A stretch of 64,000 bases of DNA, taken from assembly GCA_028278335.1 (NCBI GenBank), contig JANQEN010000142.1, positions 1-64,000 of the forward strand. The letters run 5' to 3'. The translations under genes were made by a program, and so were the position numbers. The notes below the pieces were generated by a model, which saw only the letters and a list, made by a program, of their open reading frames with translations, ran no database searches and was not told where the DNA came from. Source of the DNA: Chitinivibrionales bacterium. Lineage in GTDB: Bacteria > Fibrobacterota > Chitinivibrionia > Chitinivibrionales > JANQEN01. Position 1 is the first letter of the stretch; each line of letters opens with the position of its first letter. This document shows, in pieces, positions 45,723-54,569 of the stretch.

Positions 45723-48700
45723 CTAAAAAAGAGCTGTGGCCTTGAGTTCGGTTAAGTCATATTTAAGAAGCTTTTCATCGATAAGATAATTAAGATTCAC
45801 TAAAAGTCGAAAAATAAAGCTGCGGCCAACTTTAACACTCATATCTAGTTTATTGTCCCAGGATGTTTTATAGGTCGGAAAGTTAAAAAATTGCCCATCA
45901 TACCAGGAGAGACCTGTAAAATATTGCAGTCGAAACTCCTTAAGAATTTCCTTTTGAACACGCCAATCAACTAATACACCTGGGGCAAGTGTGTGCTTAT
46001 AGTCATTTTCCTGTTGTATTGAATCGGTGAGCGTATCTGTTTTTAACCAGTTCATATTGGCATGTAATTCTGTTCTAAAGAGAGGTTTCCACCGCTCAGT
46101 CCATTTAATCTTTACATCATGTTTACCCAAATTTACCTGCATGGTATCAAATACCGGTATTGAATCCAGGTTAAGCATATAATCTTCGGTTGAGGCAATA
46201 TCGTATTTAAGGAGAAGCTTGGTTTTGCGGTCTCTAAAATAGAGTTCCGACTCATTAAAAATCTCCACACCCTTTTGTTGCAGTACGTCGAAGTTCTTCT
46301 GACGGGAAAGTTCTATACGGCTGGAAACACGGGCATTCTGAGTAAAATCCAACATGGGATTTATGATAAAGGTGTGGCCAAATCCGTTTTTAATAGTGGC
46401 AAGATTTTGTGTGTTAGATGTATCCAAGAAACTGTAAGTGGAATCCTCTGCGGAAAAACTATACACCAGATTCAATTGAAAAGGATTGAGAACACTCCAC
46501 CATACTCCGGGGATCAAGAGGAGGTTGCTGTTTAGCCGTGATTTGGATTTCTCTTCGGTGCTACTGGTATCTGGAGAATCTTTGGCCCTTTCCATGGCCA
46601 AGTTTCCAATCATAGTTACACCGGGTATAAGCTCTTGCGAAAAAAGCCATATCTCCGGAAGATATCGAAATCCTCTGCGACGCATATCTAAGCTGAGGGT
46701 ATCCTCTTGCCTAAAGGTTCGATAGATCTGGCGTGTTTCTAAGGAGAGACTTTTAAAGGGAAGAATTTGTAATCGTCCAAAAAAATTCTGGTTAACCCGT
46801 TTCACTTGAGTTCTCTCTTGGTCAAGAGAATCAAAGAGAAAGTCTGAGCGTCCGTCTGCGGAGTAGGAGGCATTCATCCAAAGACGTTCAATATGGAGCA
46901 TGTCCAATGCCTTTTTTGAAAGGTTCCACTCCATTTCAACGCGGCCATTATAACGGTTACTCGTTATTGAGTCACGGTGTAGTTTTGGGTGACTCTGTTT
47001 TTCACTAACCACCTTTTGATGCAATCCCTGTAATTTAAGGGAGGGCTTACCTGATGGGGAGAAAAGGTACTCAAAGTACTGTTTACTCTCCTTACCAAAG
47101 GCTGCATTAACATGGCTAAAACCTGCTGTAACCGGCATATACTCCTTGATGTCATAGGTGGCCTCGAATTCACTTTGGTTTTTCATGCGCCCATAAATCG
47201 AGTGGAGGTCTGCCAAGGTTTCGTAATCCTTTGAAAAGAGCTGAAGCTGTCCTTTCATTCGCAGGTCGTAAATTGAGGTGTTAACATCAACCTTTGCAGC
47301 AGTTCCCTTTTTTCCTGCCACAATCGAGTCATTGTAGCTTGTTGAGAGTTCTGGGGTAGACTTAAAAGTGATTTCGCCATTCTCTGATTTAAGGTCGATC
47401 TTTCCATTGACACTTCCCACAGCAAGGCGGTTTTTATCGATGCCGGTACCTACTTGATCGGGCTCATCAAATTGACGAAAGGCACCATTGGCTCCAACAG
47501 AGAGGCCATCACTAAAAACAACCACATTTTCAACCGCAGCCATCTCATTGGTATGCCCACCAATCTTCGGTTCATACTCTAAGGAGATCTCAATTTGAGA
47601 ATCGGGAGTGACCAATCCCTCGTTTTTAAAGGAGAGGAGCCCTTTGGTCCGCTCTAAAGAGTACTCTCGCGGGTCAATTACCTTTCCGTCAACCTTTATT
47701 TCCACACTCTCGGTGATAATGTTTTTAACGTTAAGAGAATAGAAGTTGCTTTCATCAAAGGGGATAAGCTTTCGAATGTACTCGGTTTTACGCCATCCAG
47801 CCCAGGCGCCCGTGTTTACCCGCCGTCGTTTTTTCTCACCCACACGACTACCCATCTCAGCACGAAGGCCAGCACCTTCGATGTAGGTTTGATCAATAAG
47901 GGTACTATTGAAATAATCGGTTTTTTGATCGTAGAGCCAACCCATTTTTTTAACTACATCGTCTCCGTAGCCTCGATACTCAAGGCCGTAGGGGACACTT
48001 CCCAAGGGGTCGATGTTGGCATAGGAGCCACGAAGGGTTCTACCATTTTTAAGATCCACATTGAGATTGAGCTGTGCCTTAGGCCACCAATTGAGGTAAT
48101 CCTTAAAGCGGGAAATTGTATCGATGGCAACATTATTGGAATCATAGACAATGGAATCAAGGTTAGTATTGGTGATATAATCACCGATACTTTGCCACAT
48201 GGGATCGGGAAACTCCGCCTTGTTTTTCAGTTTAAAATAGGCTCTACCCAATAGGCTTGCACTGCGTCCACTGGGTGTGGAAACACCAAGTCCCTTCTCA
48301 TCATTATAAAAATCCCACTTCTTGTCTCCACTACCAAGGCCCTCTCCTGCAGCAACCTCTTTAGCATGCCAGAGATCTTCCGCTGGAAAATAGACACTAT
48401 AGGTATTATCCTTTTTGGCGATCACTGTTTGGCCTATACAGTAAATATCATTTTGTACATCGTCGCTTAATCCCTCAATTGCGGTGTAGGTCATCCATCG
48501 GCGCTCTTTTTCTTCAAAGAAATAGACGCCATCGGAGGTGGCAAACCAGGAGTTCTTTCCAGAGGTGGAAAGTGATACAACAGAAAGCTTTTCAATGGGT
48601 GTGTTTTTTGAGAAATCCTCCCAGGTCTGCTTTTTTCCACTGTAGCGGATAACTCGCTCAGGGGTGATAAGCCAGATATATTCGGCATCGGTGTAGAGGT

Positions 48701-49394
48701 TATTTATAGCACTCCCTGGAATGTCGCTATTGACATTGAAGGAGTTCCAGGTTTTCATTTTAGCATTATATCGAGAGAGCCCTTTGTCGGTTAGCGCCCA
48801 AAGATAATCATTGAAATAGAAGAGTCGGTAGATCTGATCTGAGGGAAGACCATTGTTGCTGTCATAGCGTTTCCACTTTTCATACTGTTTCTCAAAGTAG
48901 TGTATTCCTGCGTCAGTAGCGACCCAGAGGAACTCCTGATCTGAGTAAAGATCATAGATTTTCGAGCCGGAAAAATCTCCCAAGCTTTCCCACTGCTGAA
49001 CCAGTTTATCAAAGCGAGCAAGCCCCTCAGAGCTTACAACATAGATAAAATCAAGGTCTGCAGCAATCCGTACTATGGAGTCACCCGGTAGTCCATCCTC
49101 TGCTCCGTATCGCTTCCAATCTAAGTAGCGAAGGTCCGCATAAAAGAGTCCCTTTGGTGTTCCAACCCAGAGGACATCATCGTCAAAGCATTGATCAGTA
49201 ACAGATGCTCCAAGGACAGTCGTCCAAAGTTCATTTTCAGCCTGATATTTTTTTAGGCCCTCAGGAGTTCCCAACCAGATTCCTGTTTCACTCTGTAAAT
49301 AAAGTTGTCGAGGAGGAATACTGTAAGCAAAACTCGATACCAAAAGGAAGAGAACAAGCAATAGGGCTAGACAATTAAAACGTTTAATTTTCAT
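45723..49394 (-). CDS. Propeller plus predicted outer-membrane barrel protein
   Basis: The 1223-residue protein has a signal peptide (about 1-25). About seven Reg_prop-like propeller repeats follow (to about 340; LWVGTPKGLFYAD, LWALTDKGLSRYN), then a long region with alternating hydrophobic and aromatic strands that reads as an outer-membrane beta-barrel (about 560-1223). A middle segment (VDGKVIDPREYSLERTKG) resembles linkers in other FCB outer-membrane proteins. It begins a possible operon: this gene, a DUF362 lipoprotein and two DUF6599-like lipoproteins. Barrel assignment rests on composition, not on a recognised family. Confidence 0.7.
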   Translation of the reverse strand: MKIKRFNCLALLLVLFLLVSSFAYSIPPRQLYLQSETGIWLGTPEGLKKYQAENELWTTVLGASVTDQCFDDDVLWVGTPKGLFYADLRYLDWKRYGAEDGLPGDSIVRIAADLDFIYVVSSEGLARFDKLVQQWESLGDFSGSKIYDLYSDQEFLWVATDAGIHYFEKQYEKWKRYDSNNGLPSDQIYRLFYFNDYLWALTDKGLSRYNAKMKTWNSFNVNSDIPGSAINNLYTDAEYIWLITPERVIRYSGKKQTWEDFSKNTPIEKLSVVSLSTSGKNSWFATSDGVYFFEEKERRWMTYTAIEGLSDDVQNDIYCIGQTVIAKKDNTYSVYFPAEDLWHAKEVAAGEGLGSGDKKWDFYNDEKGLGVSTPSGRSASLLGRAYFKLKNKAEFPDPMWQSIGDYITNTNLDSIVYDSNNVAIDTISRFKDYLNWWPKAQLNLNVDLKNGRTLRGSYANIDPLGSVPYGLEYRGYGDDVVKKMGWLYDQKTDYFNSTLIDQTYIEGAGLRAEMGSRVGEKKRRRVNTGAWAGWRKTEYIRKLIPFDESNFYSLNVKNIITESVEIKVDGKVIDPREYSLERTKGLLSFKNEGLVTPDSQIEISLEYEPKIGGHTNEMAAVENVVVFSDGLSVGANGAFRQFDEPDQVGTGIDKNRLAVGSVNGKIDLKSENGEITFKSTPELSTSYNDSIVAGKKGTAAKVDVNTSIYDLRMKGQLQLFSKDYETLADLHSIYGRMKNQSEFEATYDIKEYMPVTAGFSHVNAAFGKESKQYFEYLFSPSGKPSLKLQGLHQKVVSEKQSHPKLHRDSITSNRYNGRVEMEWNLSKKALDMLHIERLWMNASYSADGRSDFLFDSLDQERTQVKRVNQNFFGRLQILPFKSLSLETRQIYRTFRQEDTLSLDMRRRGFRYLPEIWLFSQELIPGVTMIGNLAMERAKDSPDTSSTEEKSKSRLNSNLLLIPGVWWSVLNPFQLNLVYSFSAEDSTYSFLDTSNTQNLATIKNGFGHTFIINPMLDFTQNARVSSRIELSRQKNFDVLQQKGVEIFNESELYFRDRKTKLLLKYDIASTEDYMLNLDSIPVFDTMQVNLGKHDVKIKWTERWKPLFRTELHANMNWLKTDTLTDSIQQENDYKHTLAPGVLVDWRVQKEILKEFRLQYFTGLSWYDGQFFNFPTYKTSWDNKLDMSVKVGRSFIFRLLVNLNYLIDEKLLKYDLTELKATALF

Positions 49395-49568
49395 TAATCT
49401 CTGTAATAATTATGTTAAGGTGGTTGTGCACTATGCCCCCGGCACTATGAAGCTTTCTAATTTTATAGGATTAATATAATATAGTTCTATAACGAAGATG
49501 ATAATATTAATTAATGATATATAAATATATCACATATGTTAGCATCTTATGAAAACGAGACCATATTG

Positions 49569-49625
49569 AACCCAGAATATGCAGTAGGAGTAGATGCAGA
49601 AGTGCAAGATTATTATTTAGCAAGA
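49569..49625 (+). repeat. Plus-strand copy of the dispersed repeat
   Basis: Matches the minus-strand copy at 213-157 at 54 of 57 positions. In frame it encodes N-P-E-Y-A-V-G-V-D-A-E and ends in a TGA 15 bases later. It lies antisense over the last codons of the AAA ATPase gene. Confidence 0.65.
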
Positions 49626-50764
49626 GATGACCAAGGGTGATAGTGGATATCATGGATTGAAAACTCTTTTTTTCCTGTATATATAATCTGTGGCGATCTA
49701 AATGAATTAGGGAATAATGTTTTAAAAAATGAGAGAGAGCGGGTAAAATCAGTTGATGCAGTTTGGGATGATTTAATCTCAATGGGAGTTAGGATTCCAG
49801 CATTATCCAGGACAAGATCTACTTCATTTCCTCTAACATCTCTAAAGAAAAAGCAGTTTGAAGGTTTGCCCACATTGAAACGTTGCTTTATGAATTCAAG
49901 TATGACAAGGTTTTCAAAGAGATTTCCTTTACATGGGTGCGAAAAAAGCTGCTCCTCAGATTCAATATTAAGCAGAAAGGAAGCTAAGCCAGTGTCATAG
50001 AAATAAAGCTTTGGAGTTTTTATCAATCTTTTTCCTATATTGGAAAAATAGGGTGGTAAAAGGAATATTATGAAGCTGGCTTCGAGAATTGATATCCATT
50101 TTTTAATTGTTGGCTGAGAAACGCCAAGGTCATTGGCAATACTGTTATAATTGAGCAATTGCCCAATTCTTCCTGCAATAAGGCGCACAAATCGTTCAAA
50201 GAGTAAAAGATTATCGATTTGGCTTAACTGCCGTAGGTCCCGTTCTACATAAGTTTGGAAATAATTTGAGTAGTATTGGAATGGTTCAATACTATGAGTA
50301 TGTAATCGAGGATAAAATCCCTTTAATATGATATCTTCAGCATTATTATATGTTTTATAAGAGAATAACTCCTGTAAGCTTAAGGGTAATAATTTTGCTA
50401 TCGCAGTTCTTCCAGCCAGGGATTGAGAAATTGATTGGGATATTTCAAGTTGTTGACTCCCAGTGAGGACAAACATGCCAGAAATATTCGATTCATCCAC
50501 TATACCTTGAATGTATGAAGGAAGTTGGGGAGTTCTTTGAATTTCGTCTAATATTGCTCCCTTTGGATATTTATTTAAAAAGCCTAATGGGTCATCAATG
50601 GCAAATTGACGTTCGTTGGGAAGTTCTAAATTCACATATTTTTTGTCTGGAAAAACTGATTTTGCTAGGGTTGTTTTACCTGATTGCCGTGGTCCTGTTA
50701 TGGTTATAACTGGATATTGACTGGCTGATTTAGTCAACAATGGTTCTAATTGTCTGTTTATCAT
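49613..50764 (-). CDS. AAA ATPase with DUF4143 domain
   Basis: The 383-residue protein is the common AAA_14/DUF4143 type. Walker A is TGPRQSGKTTLAKS (about 23-36), Walker B-like AILDEIQ (about 70-76), sensor LTGSQQ (about 99-104) and the C-terminal nuclease-like DUF4143 part has GNEVDLVLDNAGILTPIEIKS. Such genes are scattered in bacterial genomes, often mobile or decaying; the client is unknown. No clear ribosome binding site is visible. It is not part of the DUF362 genes on either side, which suggests insertion. Confidence 0.88.
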   Translation of the reverse strand: MINRQLEPLLTKSASQYPVITITGPRQSGKTTLAKSVFPDKKYVNLELPNERQFAIDDPLGFLNKYPKGAILDEIQRTPQLPSYIQGIVDESNISGMFVLTGSQQLEISQSISQSLAGRTAIAKLLPLSLQELFSYKTYNNAEDIILKGFYPRLHTHSIEPFQYYSNYFQTYVERDLRQLSQIDNLLLFERFVRLIAGRIGQLLNYNSIANDLGVSQPTIKKWISILEASFIIFLLPPYFSNIGKRLIKTPKLYFYDTGLASFLLNIESEEQLFSHPCKGNLFENLVILEFIKQRFNVGKPSNCFFFRDVRGNEVDLVLDNAGILTPIEIKSSQTASTDFTRSLSFFKTLFPNSFRSPQIIYTGKKEFSIHDIHYHPWSSLAK

Positions 50765-50829
50765 ATAATTAATATATCATCCGTATAATTCAAAGTCAAA
50801 CTTTGAATTGTACGGATAGGGCAATTGAA

Positions 50830-50863
50830 TAAAAAAATGGGAGGCTAGTTAAAGCTTCCCATT
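50830..50863 (-). terminator. Terminator after the DUF362 gene
   Basis: AATGGGAAGC and GCCTCCCATT (minus-strand reading) form a 10-bp stem with G-T pairs, followed by TTTTTTT. It ends the gene at 50887. Confidence 0.75.
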
Positions 50864-50886
50864 CATAGTATTACAAATTGTCTTTA

Positions 50887-52338
50887 CTAGTTTTTCAATA
50901 CCAATTTGCTAGCATAGGAGTTCTTTTGGCCCTTCAGTGTAACCACATAGGTGCCTAAGGGAACTCGTTTTCCACTACTGTTTTTACTGTCCCAGGTTAT
51001 GCTGTTTCTTTTACTGTTAAGAGAAAAATTAGAAATTGATCGGACAAGTGTTCCCTTGACATTATAAATGTTAATCTCAGAAATCTTTTCGCCATTCTTT
51101 AAAGAGATTCCAGTGCCAAAACGAATTTTTCCATTTCTGCTGGTAAAAAATGAAACCTCTTTTGTGCGTCCTACCTTCTGGGTGTATGTTATGGGCGTGG
51201 GTGTCCAGTCATCCACATTGAGCCATCCTCGACCCTCCTCATCAGGAGCTGGAGAGGGGTTGGCCACTAATTTTTCAACAAGGGCTGAAGTATAACTACT
51301 GTCGTACTTCGTAAGATAGGTTACAAAGGTTGATCGGGTCCCACCATAATTATAGGTTTCCCGACGAAGCTTGATAGCTGTAAAACAGTCTACTGCCGAG
51401 CAAGAGGTGCCCATAACTATGGTGCAGGGAGCTTTATCTGGAGCGCGGGTTGGACCATTTTTCGCTGTCCATAAGCAGTCGATGATTGCAAGCTGTTGCT
51501 TGGGTGGTACTGATCCTTGAACCGGACTTCCAAGAACCGCCTTGGAGTTATGAATGTTAATCATTTTATCCACACCCCTTGATCCAGAAACATGGCCACC
51601 GACAGTTCCGAGATGGTTTTTCAAGCATAGGGTTGCACCCCCAAGTTGTGCATGGCCTTTGCAGGAGGCGATATTTATAAGTATGTCAGCGGTAATCGCA
51701 ACTTCCGGTACTTCTTTCCACATGGGTGTGGGATAGGTCCTTGTTTTTGGACCTAAGAACTTAATGCCATCGACCATTTGACTTCTGGGATAAAGCCGCG
51801 AAGGATTAACACTAAATCCATTGGTGTCGTAAATTGTCATGTTGGAGCCCTTGGCACCTAGATCGATCAATGCTTCACAAACGGAATTAATAATAGCGTA
51901 GACTGCGTGTGGGTAGTTTTGACCATCTGAGCTGCCAGCAGCACAATTCGGCTTAATGGCTATCTTTAAATCACCCCAATCTTTCGCTGCAGGTTTTTGA
52001 AATATCGTTCCCCAAGCTGCTTTAGGATCGGGATTATTAGCCAAGGCACAGGCCATTTTATTCATATTGGCCTTTACTTTAGCGGCGTTCACTTTTCCAT
52101 TGGCTGAAGAGAACTTTCCAAAGGAGGTGCTGGTACCATTTGCCAACATCTCAGTATCTTTAACGTAGACAACCCGTAGGTTATTTATCTTGGGGTTGAT
52201 CTCTATGCCCCGTTTCTGTTGGGTCGATTCCTTGGAAAATGCCGGACTTAAAAGACTCTCTGCTGCAACTATTCCAGCACTACCTATGAAGGTTTTTTTT
52301 AGAAAGTCACGTCTGTTTTCACTGCTCTTTTTAGCCAT
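50887..52338 (-). CDS. Tat-exported DUF362 protein with sorting domain
   Basis: The 483-residue protein has a Tat signal (ENRRDFLKKTFIGSAGIVAA). A DUF362 domain follows, with INIASCKGHAQLGGATLCLKN split around 218-238, and then a C-terminal sorting domain (INIYNVKGTLVRS, W-D-S-K-N-S-S-G-K-R-V-P-L-G-T-Y). GGGAGG precedes the ATG by six bases. It follows a DUF6599-like lipoprotein gene by 31 bases and has its own terminator, so the two form a two-gene operon. Together with the gene at 40856 it is the second Tat-plus-sorting-domain protein here. Confidence 0.88.
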   Translation of the reverse strand: MAKKSSENRRDFLKKTFIGSAGIVAAESLLSPAFSKESTQQKRGIEINPKINNLRVVYVKDTEMLANGTSTSFGKFSSANGKVNAAKVKANMNKMACALANNPDPKAAWGTIFQKPAAKDWGDLKIAIKPNCAAGSSDGQNYPHAVYAIINSVCEALIDLGAKGSNMTIYDTNGFSVNPSRLYPRSQMVDGIKFLGPKTRTYPTPMWKEVPEVAITADILINIASCKGHAQLGGATLCLKNHLGTVGGHVSGSRGVDKMINIHNSKAVLGSPVQGSVPPKQQLAIIDCLWTAKNGPTRAPDKAPCTIVMGTSCSAVDCFTAIKLRRETYNYGGTRSTFVTYLTKYDSSYTSALVEKLVANPSPAPDEEGRGWLNVDDWTPTPITYTQKVGRTKEVSFFTSRNGKIRFGTGISLKNGEKISEINIYNVKGTLVRSISNFSLNSKRNSITWDSKNSSGKRVPLGTYVVTLKGQKNSYASKLVLKN

Positions 52339-52369
52339 AGGTTACCTCCCTTTGGACATATATACTTTA

Positions 52370-52942
52370 TTATTTGGTTTTAATTTTCGATTCAAAAACT
52401 TTGATAAACTTTACAGATTCGGTGATAACCACATCCTTAAAGTTTCCAAAGTTGTTGCATTTTAATTCAAAGTAAAATTTGTCAATATGCGTAAAAATTG
52501 TTATTTCACCGCCTATTTCATTGAAGCTACCCAAGGCAACCCCTGGGTCATAGGAAGGGACAACAATAGAATCAACTATAACATCTTTGGTAATGGTATT
52601 GAATATTGCCTGTGCTTTATTTTGGGTACTAAAATCTTCCATATCTACAGTAAGCTCGAAGGTCTCTGAGTTGTGGCTAAAATTGAACACCTGCCTAATA
52701 CCTTCGACCAGCCCACCGTCAATATAGGGAGTTACCCCACCATCAATAAGATTGAACATGTTGGTTGGGTCGAATTCAATATAGCTTCCTTGCATTTCAG
52801 TCCATCCAGAAACCTCATTGGATAGGCGAAGCTCTTTCACTTTAATTGAACCACCAGATGGGTCGGGGTTTGAGCCGCCTTCATCACAGTGAAACAAAGA
52901 GAGAGAAACAATTAATGTTGTTATAAGAACCGGTATCTTCAT
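52370..52942 (-). CDS. DUF6599-like lipoprotein
   Basis: The 190-residue product has a signal peptide ending LSLFHC then DEGGSNPDPSGG, a relaxed lipobox with a flexible linker. The domain has SNEVSGW (about 42-48) and MFNLIDGGVTPYIDGGLVEG (about 63-82), the pattern shared with the lipoproteins at 42911 and 43709. It lies directly before a DUF362 gene in a two-gene operon, in the opposite gene order to the other operon. Family naming is from pattern only. Confidence 0.75.
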   Translation of the reverse strand: MKIPVLITTLIVSLSLFHCDEGGSNPDPSGGSIKVKELRLSNEVSGWTEMQGSYIEFDPTNMFNLIDGGVTPYIDGGLVEGIRQVFNFSHNSETFELTVDMEDFSTQNKAQAIFNTITKDVIVDSIVVPSYDPGVALGSFNEIGGEITIFTHIDKFYFELKCNNFGNFKDVVITESVKFIKVFESKIKTK

Positions 52943-53138
52943 ATAGGATTTAACCCCCCATGGTATAAAAGATTACATAGTACGCCCGTTACTGTATTAA
53001 TATAACCAATTTTAATAATAAATATAAGGAAATAATGAAATAGTGTACGCTCAGTACAAGGTTAGGACACACTAAAATAAGGGGACTATAAAGTAAATTC
53101 TTTTAAGTTGGCCGATTCAATACCCCAGAAAACTACTA

Positions 53139-53182
53139 AACCCAGATTATACTCCTACTCAAATTCCTATTGCATAGCCTGG
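53139..53182. repeat. Fragmentary copies of the dispersed repeat
   Basis: AACCCAGATTAT on the plus strand (53139-53150) faces CCTATTGCATAGCCTGG (53166-53182), the reverse complement of the repeat core. It sits directly after the lepB stop codon. Confidence 0.5.
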
Positions 53183-53183
53183 A

Positions 53184-54458
53184 CTAAAGGCCATCCCAAC
53201 TTCTGATCAATTTTCCAATACGATTCCATCGTATCTTATTATGAAGGGCAAAGATAGGTGACCGGCGAGTCTTGCCAACATATAGATCACCCTGCTCATC
53301 CCAATACCACTTAACGATATTGTTGTCCGGTAGATTATTGAGATATCTTTTGAGAGCATCCTTATCATCCTTGAGGTTGATAGGATCTTTTGTTCCAGGG
53401 TGATACTTTTTATAAGGGTAGTACACTTTCTCTTCCCGAGAACTAAACTCTTCATAATAATCAGCCCAGGAAAAGTAAATAATAAAAGCTTTGGCTTTTA
53501 GAAAATTTTTATTGAGAAACCCCCAATACCGAGAATCCAATGAGTTGTCTCGGTTGTCTCCCATCATAAAATAGTTGTCCTTTTTAACAATATAGCGATC
53601 TACTTTTTTACCATCTAAATAGATCTCTTTTTTAATCTCAATTGTAGGAGGAGTAATAACTGAGTCTTGTATTGATACATCAGTATCAAGGCTATTTTGA
53701 TAGGATGCAGCAAGATTTTTTTTCAACATTGTGAGATTGTAGTCAAGGACTTGCCAGTTGTCAAAAAACTGGACTGATCGGTCGTCAAGGTCTTGGTAAT
53801 GCTCGCCATTTACATAGATAGAAAACTTAAAAAGCGTTCTCTCTTTATCAAATTTATACGGGATCAGACGATTAAGAATGGGGGTGTTTTGAACACGGGC
53901 ACCAAGGTTAAGTTCTGGATTTTCTTGATGGATAAGATGTTTATAAAAGAGAAATTCACGAATCGGTGCGGTGGTGGGGTGAAGCGTATCTCCTTTGGCA
54001 GGGATGCGAAGCTTTTTAAAATCCTGCACCCCTCTTTGAAGAAGGCCCAATTTTGAATACTTACCCGCCGGGGGAAGCTTTAATAATTTTCCGTCTAGAT
54101 AAACCTCTTGCTGTTTAATCTCAATCGTTTGTCCTGGCCCTGCAACACAGCGTTTGATATAATCTTTATTATCTTTCCCAGGATATTTAAAAATTAAAAC
54201 ATCACCGGCTTTGGGTTTTAAAACACCCGGCAACTTTGTATAGGAAAAGGGAAGCACCGGTGCACCATAAATAAATTTTAACCCTAATAAAAAATCACCG
54301 GCCAGGAGGCTATTCTCCATGGAGCCTGTGGGGATTTTAAAAGCTTGGATAATATAGACAATAAAGACAAAGGCCATAAGAAAGGCCGAGACCATTTCCT
54401 TAGAGAAGTTTAGAATTCCAGCCTTTTCACTGCGTCTTGCATCACTTTTTTTACTCAA
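53184..54458 (-). CDS. lepB: Signal peptidase I
   Basis: The 424-residue protein cleaves signal peptides of exported proteins. Its N-terminal membrane helix (about 22-40) is followed by the catalytic Ser46 in IPTGSMENS. Lys102 in DYIKRCVAGPGQ is the general base, and GDNRDNSLDSRYWGF (about 295-309) is box E. It is longer than E. coli LepB, with a large insert in the middle. The start is a TTG with GGAGG six bases upstream. It is the last gene of the minus-strand run with the IMPase-family gene and panB. Confidence 0.93.
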   Translation of the reverse strand: MSKKSDARRSEKAGILNFSKEMVSAFLMAFVFIVYIIQAFKIPTGSMENSLLAGDFLLGLKFIYGAPVLPFSYTKLPGVLKPKAGDVLIFKYPGKDNKDYIKRCVAGPGQTIEIKQQEVYLDGKLLKLPPAGKYSKLGLLQRGVQDFKKLRIPAKGDTLHPTTAPIREFLFYKHLIHQENPELNLGARVQNTPILNRLIPYKFDKERTLFKFSIYVNGEHYQDLDDRSVQFFDNWQVLDYNLTMLKKNLAASYQNSLDTDVSIQDSVITPPTIEIKKEIYLDGKKVDRYIVKKDNYFMMGDNRDNSLDSRYWGFLNKNFLKAKAFIIYFSWADYYEEFSSREEKVYYPYKKYHPGTKDPINLKDDKDALKRYLNNLPDNNIVKWYWDEQGDLYVGKTRRSPIFALHNKIRWNRIGKLIRSWDGL

Positions 54459-54569
54459 TCAATGCCTCCATACTCTATTTGAGCATACATCTTTTTCTAC
54501 TTTTGGACAACAAGAGTCTCTAAAATACGTTTTGGAAAAGAAGATATTGTTGAAAATGTGCGGGTAGGC

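Noticed and set aside
49507-49782. Minus-strand reading frame of 91 residues
   Set aside because: It is a different-frame shadow of the ATPase C-terminus with Leu/His-rich low-complexity sequence.
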